Assembly (NCBI GenBank): GCA_000310025.1
Contig: FN649730.1
Location: 1,026,860-1,090,859 of the forward strand
Source of the DNA: Ectocarpus siliculosus
Lineage: Eukaryota; Sar; Phaeophyceae; Ectocarpales; Ectocarpaceae
Reading direction: 5' to 3'
DNA length: 64,000 nucleotides
The notes below the pieces were generated by a model. It was not told where the DNA came from. It made no database searches and saw nothing but the letters and a program-made list of their open reading frames with translations. The translations under genes were made by a program, and so were the position numbers. The stretch's first letter is position 1. Each line of letters opens with the position of its first letter. Positions 12,254 through 25,452 of the stretch are shown here, piece after piece.

Positions 12254-15200
12254 CTAATCTCGCAATTTCAAAAATATTTTTTTCAGCTGTCGTGTCTCGT
12301 AGCTCACTGTACAGTTCCACTTGTCAGGGGTGTGTTTTCCCCCAGGGTCGACCTGCGAAAAAGCCAACGACGGTGTATTTGAGGGGTCAACGGCGAAGGT
12401 ATGGTTGCTGATGTTACCCAAGCACATACGACCAGCTACTACGTACGTAAAGACCGATGAGAGATTGACAATCAAGCCATCCAACGCTGTGACTTGGTTC
12501 CACACGCCTACTTATTACATAGCTAAAATCGGCCAAAGGTCTGATTTGCTTCACCAGCCAAGCGAAACAAGTCAAACAACATCAGACCGGGGGCCGCCAG
12601 CGGTGCAGCGAGGCGCACTGGACGAACCCGCCGAACACCTGTTACTCATTCAAGTTCTCTTGGTCTCCTTCACTGAGCAATTCAGCTTGACAATACTGAA
12701 AAACTGGAACTTACTACGGGAGGTGTGCCTGCGATTTTGAAATAGCGATTTCGAAGCTCGACCAACGTGAGACCAAATTATCTACAAATCAACTTGTTTC
12801 CAATCTTTCTAATCATAGTCACAACTTCCACCAACCTGTGGTCCTATTTGCGTTGGGATGTTGTGGCCATGCTGATCTGCAGCGTCGAGGAAACCGATGA
12901 TCTCGTACAGGGAGGCATCCTTGAGGATCAGCATATGCTTCGACATCTTGAAACAGAACGGTGGAGAGAAGGCATGTTTAGAATCACACAAACTCATCAG
13001 CGATATGTCGAAAAAGGGAAGTTCAAAGAATTGGAACGACTCTAGATCATATACCACATTTTTCCCATAGCATGCCGACAACACTATTCTGCCGTCTCAA
13101 GGATGTATCAAGACATGGAGTACCATTTGTTTTCAAGAAAACAACTCATCAGCCGCAAGATCACACGTGGCGTCGAAGACGACGTTCCATCGAACCTTGA
13201 GAAACGTCGCAACGCACAACTCTCTGAACTATTTGTCAGGGATGATTCCAATTCGATCAAAATTATTATCTGAAGTCAATGGTTTCACCTGCTCAGCAAG
13301 AGCCAGAAAGCATCTCTTCGCGTAGAACCACGTGTCCGTACCAAGCTTTTTTTCGTACGGTTCCAAGGACTTGATGATGCGACTGATTCCAAACTCGAAA
13401 TTTCCCTGCGAAGCAGAATTGGACGTTTGGTACAGTCTCGTGAAGGCTTGAACACTTCGATATGTTGCCAGCGATGTCTGACTGTTGTCTGGCCGGGACT
13501 TTTTTTGCGTGTTTTCCGTATCCGTATGGTTCTGTTAGTTGTTAGAGTTATTCGGAGTCCGTATTATGTTCATTTTTCGTTTTCGATGTGAAAACTCTGT
13601 TAAGGGTAGCTTGCCTGTGACCACAGAAGGCGTTCGCATCAATTAAATCAGTACGGATGGTGGCAGGAAAACTGAGCAGCGACCGGGATAGTTTTTAGTG
13701 TGAAGACAACGACAACATCACCTCTATAACCGTTGACGTGTGGATTATTGGCAGGCAGATCAACAAAGAGCACGCCTCACCCAAACATACACCAAACATT
13801 TCGACGTCTATCGGGTGGAGTATCCCACGTTTTCACACATGGCTTCAGACAATCCGCCATAACATCCAAACAGAGAGTATAGTTTTTCACTTGGTTCTCA
13901 GCAAGACACCAAAAAAGACTGAAACTAACTGGACTCACCTTGGCACAATAGAGCGTTCCGATAACCAGATTGACAATGCAAAGATGAAAGCATTGCTTTT
14001 CCGGATCCTGTTCCGCCACTTTCTCTTCTTCCTTTTCTATCTGCGTCGGACCGGAAGGAGAACCACGTTGCAGGACTGGTCCACATGATTGGTTGCACGT
14101 AATTATTTACCTAGCTACATTACGGTTCGTTTGCTTGCACTACGGGAAAAAATATTTTTTATTAAAGAAGACCACACACCTTTCGCATGAGTTCTTCTGC
14201 CTCGTCGTTTTGGCTTATCATAATGTGGCTCACGCACAGGTTCGCCAGGACAATCGCAGGAACCTCTAGAATGCTCTCTGCCTGCTTCTTCACGATAGGC
14301 TGGTAGTATCGAATGGCCTCCTGCATAAGGGTTGAAAGGCATCGAAGGGCAAGGAAGAGGGACGATGTTCTTGGATCTCAACGAATACAAATATTGATCC
14401 TCTGACCCACAAATAGTTCAAGTTATGTACGCTAATAGAATAGACAGCTCTGTACCTTGAATTTTTCCTCCATGAAGAAGACGTGGGCGGCGTTCAATTT
14501 CCAAGTATCGTGATCTGAACAGAACTCCGCAGCCTGCCTGAACAGCTTCTCGACAATAGGATAATTCTCTCTATCCCAGTAGATCCTCGCCATCGCCATC
14601 AAAACAGGGATGTAACGCTCAAGGGCTGCATCGTACATCTGCCACTCGTAGGTCCACGACACGTCGGGCAGTGGGATTGATTGTGTCAAATATTGACGGA
14701 TGAACATGTGCTGATTTCTAGCATAGGGTTACATTACAAGCTCCTTCAGAGCACGCGTCTCGCCAACATCTCGACAATGCTATTTATTGCTTCGCTCGGA
14801 ACACGATGGGGGCAGGCAGAACCATTCCAATTTCTCTTCCACGCACCCTTCTCAATTGTGCTTGCATGTTTATCCTCTCATATGTTTCGGAGACAAATTC
14901 GGAGTTTCGTTCGTGCACCAGACGGCGTGTTCGAACTATCCTGCAACGCCACGTACCAAAATACTGATTTTTCATAGTGTAGCAAGCTCCATAATGACCT
15001 GAATATGCTTCTTGAAAGCTTCCACCAGGATATACGTACCTCGCCCAGCGTCTCACCTCCAGACTAGTCTTGATAGCATCATTGTCGCGGGCGATACGAG
15101 CATCCTGTATTTGCTTCGTCAATTGCCGTAGCTGGTCGATGTGCTTTGATGTCAATTCATCGTACTGCGGATGGGAGTGAGCAATGGCAATTTGACGTTT

Positions 15201-18200
15201 GCGTAAGAGCTTGGGTGTCACATCGAACAAGCACTGTATGTACTAACTTACTAAGAGTAGCATTGCCATGCCACGTACGGACGCCGTCCCACGGTGAAGC
15301 AGGCAGGGAGAAAGAAATACAATACTGGACGAATTGTCAGGTAGATGATCCAACGCATCGCAATTCTCACCTTGCGGTACGCCTCCTCCGGACTAGTTTG
15401 CACCATGATGGCAGCATCGAGATACTCGTACAGTTCTTCGCTCAAGAACTTATACGTGAGATGGCTTTGAATGTGATGCAAGAAACAAACACCAGCGGGC
15501 AACGTTCGAAGAGGTGATACAGTTGTTACACGGCTTCAAGATCTCTCCGAACTACGCTCTAAAACCTCGATTGGTAAATTCAATGATGAGAGTGAAAACG
15601 AGTCATTCTCCATTGACTTGTTCGTGCCTCTTGACGTACATGATAGTTTCGCAGTCGGATTGGTGACATTGTCGAGTAACCTCATACCTATTGTACAGCA
15701 CAATGCACGCAATCAATCACCTGTTTTCAGCCAGGATGTCCGCGGCGAGTTCGTGGTAACCGTACTTACAATGCAACAGGAGCAGGTTGCCGAATGTCTC
15801 CGGTGGAAACGGCGGGTTGGACAACAGAAAATTAAGCTTGCGAAAGCCTGCTGTTGGATCGTCCTCCATGTGCAGAAGGGCCTGAGAAAAGGCACGGAAA
15901 TCATCGCTGTTACGAATGAACGGGTGTGCCATATCAGCCTCTTGTTCTTCTCCGGGTAACATTAGTCCGGTGCACGTGCATTAGGCGGTCGGGACGAACA
16001 CAATATGAATTATTGTTTCAACTGAACCGTGGTAATGTTATAACACGTGCCTGGTTGTGGAGCGTGACGGGGTCCAGCTCTTGTTCTCTGCGAGGTGGCA
16101 TATCGCTGAGGGCCTCCACCGCCATTTCATAGTCTTTTCTGGTTTGTTCAATGGCAGCTCGTAGGTTGAACGCCTCCACCAGACAAGTTTCCTGGTTAAA
16201 TGATCGTGCGTTCGTTTCAGTTGTACACGATTTGTGCTTACCCGCAAAAATGGGTTGAAGTTGCAACAGGTCGTTAGCATTACAACAGTTTCGCCGCTCA
16301 AGTGCCGCCCGCTGCATACGAAGCCAAACACGACAACGAGTCAGGCTCCAAACTGATACGCCTCGGAAGGAAGATGGTGGACCTCGCAATATGGAAAAAA
16401 TACAGCTAACTTCCTCTCCTTTTTCATTCAGGAATCGATTGGCTGTTTCGAAGCACACAAGCTTCTTTCCTGTGCGCATCGGACATCGCTTGTTTGCACA
16501 AGAATTTGACGCACTTTCGGCGGTGTTCATAACAAATATGGTTGACCTCTCCTTCATGTACAAGCTGCGTTATCGCCAGCGGCGCATCTATTATTGTTCA
16601 CGTCTTGGTAGATGTGCGAAAATTGCAAATGGTTTAGGAGTCCACGTTCTCACCTGTAGAACCTGTGAATTGCCGACAGACCGCACATCAATCCCGTCTG
16701 TATTGCTTCCGACAGAGAGCTCTGGGTGCTCACGTACGCCTCTCTCGATGATTTCGTCTGGCCAAAGGGCACGAGGTAAACAAGAGACCATGAGCTTCCG
16801 CTATGGACGCCGTGTACGTACATCGTAGTGGTATGCAAGGCCGGGAATTACCAAGTACCACAGCATCGACGCACAGGTGCTGCTCATGATCGCAGTCAGA
16901 TCCCCGAGTCTTGAACATTGAGGTGTCTTTCTCATATCACGTGCAGCGCAACTCTTGGGTACTTGCTTGCTCTTGTAAAGAACAGGGGCGCTCTGAGAAA
17001 GGGTTGTTATACTGACCTACCTTATCGGAAACGAAGGAGCGCTGCTTCCGACCCGAAATGTAGTCGATACTTAGTTCGCCCAGAACCACGAGGGTGTAGC
17101 TCAACTCACCAACACGTTTTAAAGCAGAGACATACTGCTTGTCCTTGAAGTAGCACAGCGCCGTGTTGTACGCAAGATCTGCTTGGTACCCGAGAGTATG
17201 CATAGCATCTGCGTACTTCTGCCTAGCATCTTCGTAGTCTGCCAAGTCAAAAATAGAAAGGGGAATTGCCGTAAACGTAGTGCAGCCTTGCATGTTGCAA
17301 TGTGTCCAAAAGATTGCAGAGTGGAGCTCCATGCATCTACAATGGCGATTTTTATTTCTTGTGTTGCGCGCAGTCGTTTCGGTGAATGATATTTTGAGTG
17401 ACCCTCTCTGTAAGGTTCTACACGCATACCAGCAGGTGATGTCAATCAAGCAACGAACTTCCGTCTAAACTTGAATTGACTCCAACGTTGACGTTTTGCA
17501 GGGTTCACGCCCTCCTCTGTGTTCGATCGAACCGCCGTCCAAAAGATCGAACCTTGTTCTTTGAAAGAAATCGACGCATAACTGATTATGGTGTCCGGAT
17601 CATCGCCCAGGCATTGGTCGACGAGACCCTTGCAAGCTGCCAACTCGTCTTGCTCGTACTTGATGGCACCCTACGCGCGGGAAGTCACGGACAGAAACAA
17701 TGGAAGGCTCGGATGTGCTTCGTCTATCGTCCATTAATGGAGACAATACGGATGCGGCAGAGTGCCACAAGCAGAAGCAACATAGAACCTGGATTACCAA
17801 CCACAACATCCGACGAAACCATTGCCAGCAAGGTTGATGTCATACTGTGAGGAGTGTTAATATCACAAAGCACCTTGTCGATCCCGTCCTACGCATTCAC
17901 GTGCTTCGTACCAAAACGCTCAACGATCGCAGGCGAGTGAGATGCTGCGAAGAAACCAAGGCTGAGGTTATCGCGCAAAGGCAGACTGCGTGCCTCCGAA
18001 AAACAACCTAGCGATGGGTCCCACACAAATTCCTCCCCATATCAACAGTCTTGCTCAGTGATAGCGGTAGAATATGCCCTGAGCGTGGACCCAAGTTGGT
18101 GGGGTTTTTTTGCGGCTTTGATTACGGTAATTGAACGGTCATTGTTATTTACGTTGCCGACCCCGACTCCCTTAGCTGCCACACTACGAAGATGCGTTCA

Positions 18201-21200
18201 TGACAGTACCTCGACTACAAATACATCATCAAAACCAGGGGGGTCGTTCGGGATTTTGAGCATCTAGCTAGGTGGCATGCTCCATCCAGGACACGTCTAT
18301 CTAATCGCGAGGACAAGCAAAAATATTTGAGGGGATTGCGCTTCCTCACACCTGAAGGGCGACCATCCTCTGCTGATACTGGGGGCTGTCGACTCGAACT
18401 GCTGCTCGCGTTGCCTCTGGATACATTCCAGCCTTGTACAGTGACTGGGCGAGATACACCTGCCAACACATGACCGTCATGCACCGTCGTGTTGACACGC
18501 CAATGTGCATGCCAAACAAACGTTTGTTACGGCTGCGGTGGGTTTACAGGTCTCCCTTGTGCAAGCTGAAACCCGTATTACTCACCTTATACTCTTCAAC
18601 GCTGGGGCAGATCTTCACGAGCTGTTCGTACATGGTGGTTGCTGCTTTGTAGTCTTGCATCTGGTAGTAGCAATAGCTCAACAGGGACAGTGCCGCCCGA
18701 CTGCGAGGAAAATTCTGTTGAAAGAAAACGCGCGATTGAAGGCGGATTCCTGCCAGGTGAGTGGTGAATGGTGGATGGTAATTAACCTTGAAGTTAATTT
18801 GGCTGCGACATGAACCCAGGCGAGAGAGAGAGGCCATTGCGCCGAAGCCGCTCTATGCGAAATACTATTAGGGTTAAATGCTCGGCACAGGCGGTACTCA
18901 CTAGCAATAGTGTGGGTTCGGCCCGTGAAAAAATCGATATATCCTCAACATTAGTCAGACACCCTTGTGCCGTACACAGCAGAACAGCAAGAGAGCAAGG
19001 ATAAAAGAATGAACGCCAGTGCGGCACGTCGACGCCGGCAAGGATGTAGTTCCGGTTGTTCTCAATAGCATTTTAACGTTCACGAGCCACACTGCCATTG
19101 TACGGCACGTCAACCAGCGTTGTCGTTGAGTTGTCGGTTGTTCTCGTCATGTTTTCACACGCAAGTGTATCTTTCACATGGGTAAAGGTCGGCACCAAGC
19201 GCAAGATGACCAGTGGCCAGAGAGGTGTCCTCTGCTTGACAAAAAGAGAAAAAAATGCAAGAGGGAAATCGTGGACATTAATCGCCTGCCAGACAGGGGA
19301 TGTCCAAGAAATGTCGACGAGGTTAAGCGGGCTGATGCCGCGGACTTGAACGCTGCGGTGTATTGTCTAGCTGCAGTGTGTAATACAATTTTCCCGGATT
19401 CCAACGGGATGCAAGGACCTCGTGTGAACAACAGCCTAACTTTCGATGGTTTCCCGCTCGCAGGTCGTGTACTTAAGATAGCGTTGAGGCGGCCAGCTCT
19501 GACGGTCTTCGACACTACTTGGTCATATAGACTAATCGTGGTGGAGGCGACCATGAATTCCTGTAAACCATACAGAAAGGCTTCACCAAAACTGGTCCAA
19601 GGACAAGGTGGACATAACAGAATCGCGAAACAGCGAAGAAATCACTGCAGACGAAGAATTCCCTCTGAGCAATGGTAAAACGGATAATCGTCAGCTACCT
19701 GGAGGGAAAAAAAGTGCTTACTTCGTTACATGAGGGAAATAGGGCCATCAGACCAATGGAGCATAGTTGGGAAGAAAACCTGGTTGTTGGAAGACGTCAA
19801 TCGAGGCCTTCCACCTGGGTTGCAAGTCTACACAAAGAACGATTGTTTTTTTATTATGGGAAAGTAGGATTTACGGGGAGCCTCCTCACAGCGGCCGCTT
19901 TACTGTAGAGACGGGCCGTTGTTCGTTAACAACTCCGGCTGTTGTGGCGATTTTTTGCAAACCCTCAAAAGCAACCTAAGGCAAGTAGTCTCTACAGCTC
20001 GGTACCATCTAAAGTTTGGGCGGAATCGTTTTTGAAAGCGTGTAGAGCCTTGAAGGTCCATTTTGGGAGGATCTCCCAGGGTATCCCAAATTTGGAGGTA
20101 GCGTGCTTCACCGGAACGAACCTTGTCGTAGCGCTCCAACATTGCGCCTACCCCTCAATGCTAACTAGTAATCCACTCTCGCAACGTCTCGAGTGAGTTC
20201 GTCAACTCCTTCGGAGGGATATAGCAGTGTGAAGTTTGGTGCTAAGAGCTGCGAGACGGGCTTGGAACCAACAGCTCTTCACTTTTCATAGCACGGCATT
20301 TGGCAGGTTCAGAGCGAATCTAGGGCCTACGAAATGTCTGTGCGTGTAGAACATTACATGCTTGAGGTCTCCTGCTGGTTTCATAGCGCGTAGCCATCTG
20401 TGTGGGGAGCGCCAGCGGTGACAACGCTGTTGGCCAGATCGCATCACAGGGCAACAAATCATGGGGGAGCAGGTGGGGTACCATGGAGTTGCAAAGGAGC
20501 CCGTTTGTCATTTCATTTTTTGCTACTGTGGGATCTGCAACCCGGGTGTTCTCTCAACAGAGGCAAACGTTTTTACACATTTGTAAATATTCCAAAATGG
20601 TGTATTCCCTCTCAAAAGATTGTATCCGTTCTTTTTAGCTTCCTAGCAGCTACCCAATGAAAAGAAGCCAGTCAACGGTGGGACATCAAGACGCAGACAA
20701 GCATGCTTTCTAGTCAGCGGGTTCCCTCCACAGGGAGGGAGGGCATGAGATTGGGCAACCGCATGTGTTTCTTTAACTAGAATCGACCGTTTTAATCGAC
20801 CGATAAAAAAAATACGTCCCCCTACAGCTGGACACCAATACGAAAAAACTCGAACACATTTACTGTGTGTCTCCTGGACGTCCATTGTTGCAATTATTGC
20901 ACTCCATTTCTGTATTCTTTATCAACGTGGACGCACCAGCCGAGGTTACACAGGACGCAAGCGGCGCAGGAAGTTTTTTGATGTCCGCCTTCGTTCGGCG
21001 ATGCTTGCCTTTCGTTTTGACGCGAAAAGAAGTCGAAGTCAGCCGTCCCTTCCTTTGCGTGTGGTCGACCATAGAATCGATTTGTTGCTGCACGAATCAT
21101 GAGTATGTAGGGAACGCTACTCACTCTTGTTTGGGAATGATGTAGTGTGAGAAAATAAGGCATGTCTCGTGAGTAAGCCGAGATTTGCACTCCAAACATC

Positions 21201-22080
21201 AGAAGATTCAAGGTCACCAACTTCACCACTGCTGGGGCGACCTTGTATGGCGGTCTTGATTACCTTTTGCTACAGGTATGATGCACACGTACATGCAGAT
21301 TGTGTGTTTCTGTCTGGGGACCGGGGGATCCCTAAATCAAATATAACACGTATGGAGCGCGCCCCCAGCTCCTCCCCGCGCAAGGGAACGGTTCCAACTT
21401 AAAAATTCATGAGAGTAGTTGGGGACACCACCAACTTGTGCTTGGCACGCTCAGAACCTCTACTCACCGTGGGTCATGTCGATGACCGATCTTACGCATG
21501 AGGTCATAAAAAACCATGGCGTGTGTTGTATCAGTGTACAAAACATTTATTTGATCGGCCGGCGGGTACAAGACTCCAAAACTACGGGTGAACAGCAATG
21601 GCTCCCACCACTAGCCCCATTGGATGACACGCGGTTGAGGGAGCCACGACCCGTAGGGTCGGGTAAACGTATGCGTATGCGCTACGATATACGTTAGGAT
21701 CTCATTGAGCCTCTCTGCATGGATCCTGCCTTCCGATCTCATCGCAACGACAGATAGATCTGACCATTCACCAATGCGCAGTCGTCACTAGAAGTTATGA
21801 ACTGCATTCAACCCATAACTGTGATCCTTCAGATAACTGTGATCCTTCAGATCCGGACGCTTCTCAAGCAGAAAGGGAAGGTCGCTCTCAGTGGAAGGTC
21901 TGAGCAAATAGCCGTGGGCGACAAGGTACGACGGCAGTGTACGATATGTATTTTCGCTTGAGAGGAACAATCTCCACCTACCCCTAGCTCCGATGTCAGC
22001 ACGCGAATAGCTTCAGGATAGCGAGCATCCTTAATTGCAGTATACACCGCCGACGTGTATTGACCATCGGGCATGTCCAT
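12254..22080 (-). CDS. IFT70: Intraflagellar transport protein 70 (TTC30), IFT-B subunit
   Basis: A TPR superhelix protein of the IFT-B train, needed to build flagella; in other species it wraps around IFT52. I read 16 exons with compatible phases: 22080-21982, 18714-18586, 18459-18352, 17670-17553, 17238-17110, 16757-16654, 16191-16051, 15881-15721, 15464-15371, 15233-15057, 14638-14456, 14320-14180, 14040-13939, 13405-13289, 12946-12836 and 12352-12254. The product is 670 aa, against about 665 in animals. Family blocks stand out: DARYPEAI at the N terminus, SLLSYCYYQMQDYKAA, NPPFPPETFGNLLLLHCKYG, ENYPIVEKLFR, HLCIVNLVIGTLYCAK and VSYETRQLKK before the stop. The first intron is 3.27 kb. Intron 7 starts with GC (CCAG|GCACGT), the only donor that keeps the conserved HNQALLHM junction. 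The ATG at 22080 matches the family start. No broken exon is seen. Confidence 0.96.
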
Positions 22081-24967
22081 TACTCCTCCGTGTCAACAGT
22101 AGCGGCACACAAGATCGGCTGGCTGTCTGACCTCACATCCGCTTGTTCGTGTGTAGATCCTCACAGATATCCATACCTGTGTGGGCACATAGTAGATCCT
22201 GAAGATCGTGTACACCCCGGCAGAATTCGCTGTGCCCCCCGCTTTCTCGTCTCCGGAGATCGCGATCGAAGAAAGGCCGCACCACTACTGTGTGCGCTAA
22301 CACGTTGGGGGGAAGCGCCATGAACGCCGAGCCGAGGGTAGTCGCGAAGCATAGGCTTCTGGTACAAGAAGATGGAAAGCAGCAGGTTCATATCTGCGAT
22401 GTGCACAGCTGGAACGATTCCGATGAAGTAGAACACGGTGTCAGCGGCAAACTCGAAGTCCAGACACGTCGCTTCACCCCTAGCAAGACAATCAGGCACT
22501 ACCCCAAGTTCAGGCTGACGCTCTCTTCCAAGGCGGATTCTTCTGGCCTGATAGCGCCGTTCTTAAACCGGCTACGGAGCACTAGACAGGTGCGCTGGGT
22601 ATTTGAAAAACATCTCCGGCCCTCCAATCGCTGAGCGTACTGCTGGTGCATGCATACTTGTGATAACGGGATATGGTTGTGGATCTGGTGGGCGTCGCAC
22701 AACGAGCAGGTGTCTGATCACGTTTACAGCTGTAGACTATATCTTGTTTTCTTTCGCATATTCTTCGCGTGTGCGAGTGTAGTGCAAATAGCGGTACTGC
22801 GGTACAACCGTATGTACCTCGCACAAAAATACCCAACGCGAATTGAGAGACACTTTCGTACGGGCCGACTGCCCTGTTCTCTGCTCTACTGGCACGTACA
22901 CGGTATGTAGATGGGAGAGACAACCGGCTCTCCTGCTATGAATATTAGCACGGTAGATAGGAGACAAGCTCCTTCTGACGCTGGCTCTATATACTAGATA
23001 GTGTGGGGTAATGAACCGCGGGGTAACCGACTCAAAACCTTGCAGTAGTCTGTTTGCGATGCTTTTTGCGGTGGCGAGTGGCAGCCAGTTTGAGTTTTGA
23101 ATCGGAGTCATCAACAACAACACGATAAAAAAAGGGTCCTCCTTCCTCATCTGCAACGAACGGCCGTTGGGATTCGTGCGCATGTGCGCATACAGCAGTA
23201 CGTACCGTAGGTGACACAAGATACCACACCCTGGACCAATTGTCAAAGCTCGGGTGCTCCACACACCACAAAGAGTGGCGGTGCCGAAAACGGTGGTGTG
23301 GGAACCGTCTCGTCGAGAGCTTTCCCACAACGTCTCGCTGTGTTTACGCATCCTCTTTATTGTGGAAACTCGGGCTTCAAGAAAAATCGATGCAAGGGGT
23401 GTGGTATCTTATGTCCCCGACGGTAGACCTGTGTGTACCACTACTGCTGTACACGTCATACTTGACGAATACATTCCACACCGATTTGGTGTTTCGGTGG
23501 TTTCTCTACACAGAGTGACGCACTAAACAGCAAGTGCACAGCTTTCAACGCGAGCTGTGTGTGTGTCATGTCTTGTGTGGCGGCTGACAGAGGCCACGGG
23601 TCCATAGGACCCACGAAAGTTGGGGGCGGCGAGAATCGGCAGTGCATGCATGCGAGAAAAAGCACCCCGCCAAAAAAAGGAGGCTCTTCTTGAGCATTTT
23701 TTTCCGGTGGTACCGGCACAACATTTTGTTTCAAGGTGACCCCTCCCCGCACACCGAAGCAACAGCGATAACAAAGGTACCGCCACGAGCTGTGTTCATG
23801 CTTCGTCTTGTGTTGTGATTGATACAGACCAGGAGGATCTAGGACGCTCAGAAATTGCGAGCCCGAGAGTCTGGGACAGCCCGACAAAAGCCCGCCGCGT
23901 CTGCTGTGATCAGTTTGGAGAAAGACGTTTTTTCCCCAGGCCAAGGTTGGGTTTACTAGATGACTTGTTTGCGCAGAACAAAATTTGGCTCATGTCGACC
24001 ATCGGGGTATTTAAAGTTCCAATGTGCGTGTCCGCGTTCGTCCGCAATGTTGATTTCTACCTGCTCACGGTGGAAAGATTTGATAGTTTTTGTAAAATTG
24101 ACCAGCATCAAAAGAGCAAAATTTGTTTATTGCGCAAACGTCAATGATCCCTCTCCACACACCTAAGCAACGGCAATGACAATGGCATCCGCCACTAGCT
24201 CTGTATGTGGCTCCTTTCCCCCGCCAGTGCTGTCTTGCGAACCCCGGCGGTTTTGCGTGTTTCGCTGAGTGCTTCCGCTGTTTCTCCCGTGGTGTGAACC
24301 AAGCAGTGGGTGGGTGGGAGATCTCCGAGTTTTTGTTCCTCCAATACCTTGGCAACTCCAGGGGTTCGGAGTGAGTATCTCCTATGGTTTTTGGGTACAA
24401 ATGCCGGTGAAGCACGGCCATCTGCTATCGGAGCGCGACCAAACCGGTGTGGTGAAGAGTGCCCTATTTTTCTTCTTCCTCACAAGCCAGCAGATCGTCA
24501 ATCGGTGCTCTATAGACGTCGTGATGGTCGAAAAGACGGGCAAATGCAGGAGGTCGCTTATTGAAACTTGGGCCCCTGGTAGATAGAGCCTGTTTTTCCC
24601 TCTTGGGAGGGAAGGACGGTCGCGCTTCGCGCTCCGCGGCTCATAACAAAAACAATGCAACCTTCCCACAGTTTATATCTTGTGCTTCTATTAATATCAG
24701 CATGAAGAAGGCGTCGTGTGTGCTATTTATATTTAGCATGTTCAGTTTTGCTACAGGAGCTGAAATATCGAAGTCGCAGCAGTCTCTGAAAACACTCCGT
24801 AATCTGCGTCGCAATCCAACATTTCTCACAACCGTGTTCATCGCCACGGACCGTAAACCCCTGAAAGGCGGGTCGTCAGCTGTAGCTAGTTCACCCATTT
24901 CAAGCTCGAGCTTCCTGGTGATAGGGATCCATATCTCCAGGAATTCCTGAAGATCGAGTTTGAGGCC
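22081..24967. other. Intergenic stretch, divergent spacer left half
   Basis: This is the upstream side of IFT70. I see no recognisable coding exon on either strand. It contains a MITE-like copy (23203-23425) and, at 24591-24660, a purine/pyrimidine-rich block (TTTTTCCCTCTTGGGAGGGAA) that could fold. Promoters of the divergent pair IFT70 and the cap methyltransferase must lie between 22081 and 27193, but no defined motif can be assigned. Confidence 0.45.
23203..23425. mobile_element. MITE-like element, family copy 1
   Basis: The ends are inverted repeats: left TACCGTAGGTGACACAAGAT, right (reverse complement) TACCGTCGGGGACATAAGAT, both continuing ACCACACC. The interior includes CAAAGCTCG and an AAACGG/GAGAGCTTTCC block shared with the copy at 44164-44361. 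It has no coding capacity, and its length (~220 bp) is typical of a non-autonomous DNA transposon. A target-site duplication was not resolved. Confidence 0.65.
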
Positions 24968-25452
24968 CATGTTTATGGTTTCCAAATCTTTATCTTCCTT
25001 TCTTTGGACAAATGTTGACTTTTTCGACCTTTTGGGCAGTCTGCCTCCCGAACGAATGCGAATCAGCTGTTCGACCTTTGGGAATAGTCACAGCTTTGGC
25101 TGAGATATCTACAGATCGCCTATATGTTTCGCCAGGGCCCACGTTTGATTGTTGCAAGATGCGCAATTTTCACGCAAGATTTTTCCAACACCAGCTTTTG
25201 GACAGATCTTGGCCCAAGATTTGCTCCGAGGTGGTCTTTCGGCCGAATCTTGCACATCTTGCTCTGCTGGAAAAAAATCAAAAGTGGGCGAAACAAATAG
25301 GCGGCCTGTATACATCTCAGGCAAGCTGTGACTATTCTCAAAGGTCGAACAGCTGATTCGCATTCGTTCGGGAGGCAGACTGCCCAAAAGGTCGAAAAAT
25401 TCAGCATTTGTCCAAAGAAAGGAAGATAAAGATTTGGAAACCATAAACATGG
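24968..25452. mobile_element. Fold-back/MITE element with ~175-bp inverted arms
   Basis: The left arm runs from CCATGTTTATGGTTTCCAAA (24969) and the right arm ends with its reverse complement (25451). The two arms stay nearly identical for about 175 bp, through the blocks ending in GTTTCGCC, and differ at only a few positions. The ~130-bp centre is rich in CAAGAT and CTTGC words. There is no open frame of significance. Flanks share only TGAG, so a target-site duplication is uncertain. Long terminal inverted repeats with no gene indicate a non-autonomous fold-back transposon. Confidence 0.8.

Noticed and set aside
21813-21850. 18-bp tandem duplication (AACTGTGATCCTTCAGAT twice)
   Set aside because: A simple two-copy slippage event inside IFT70 intron 1 with no functional sign.
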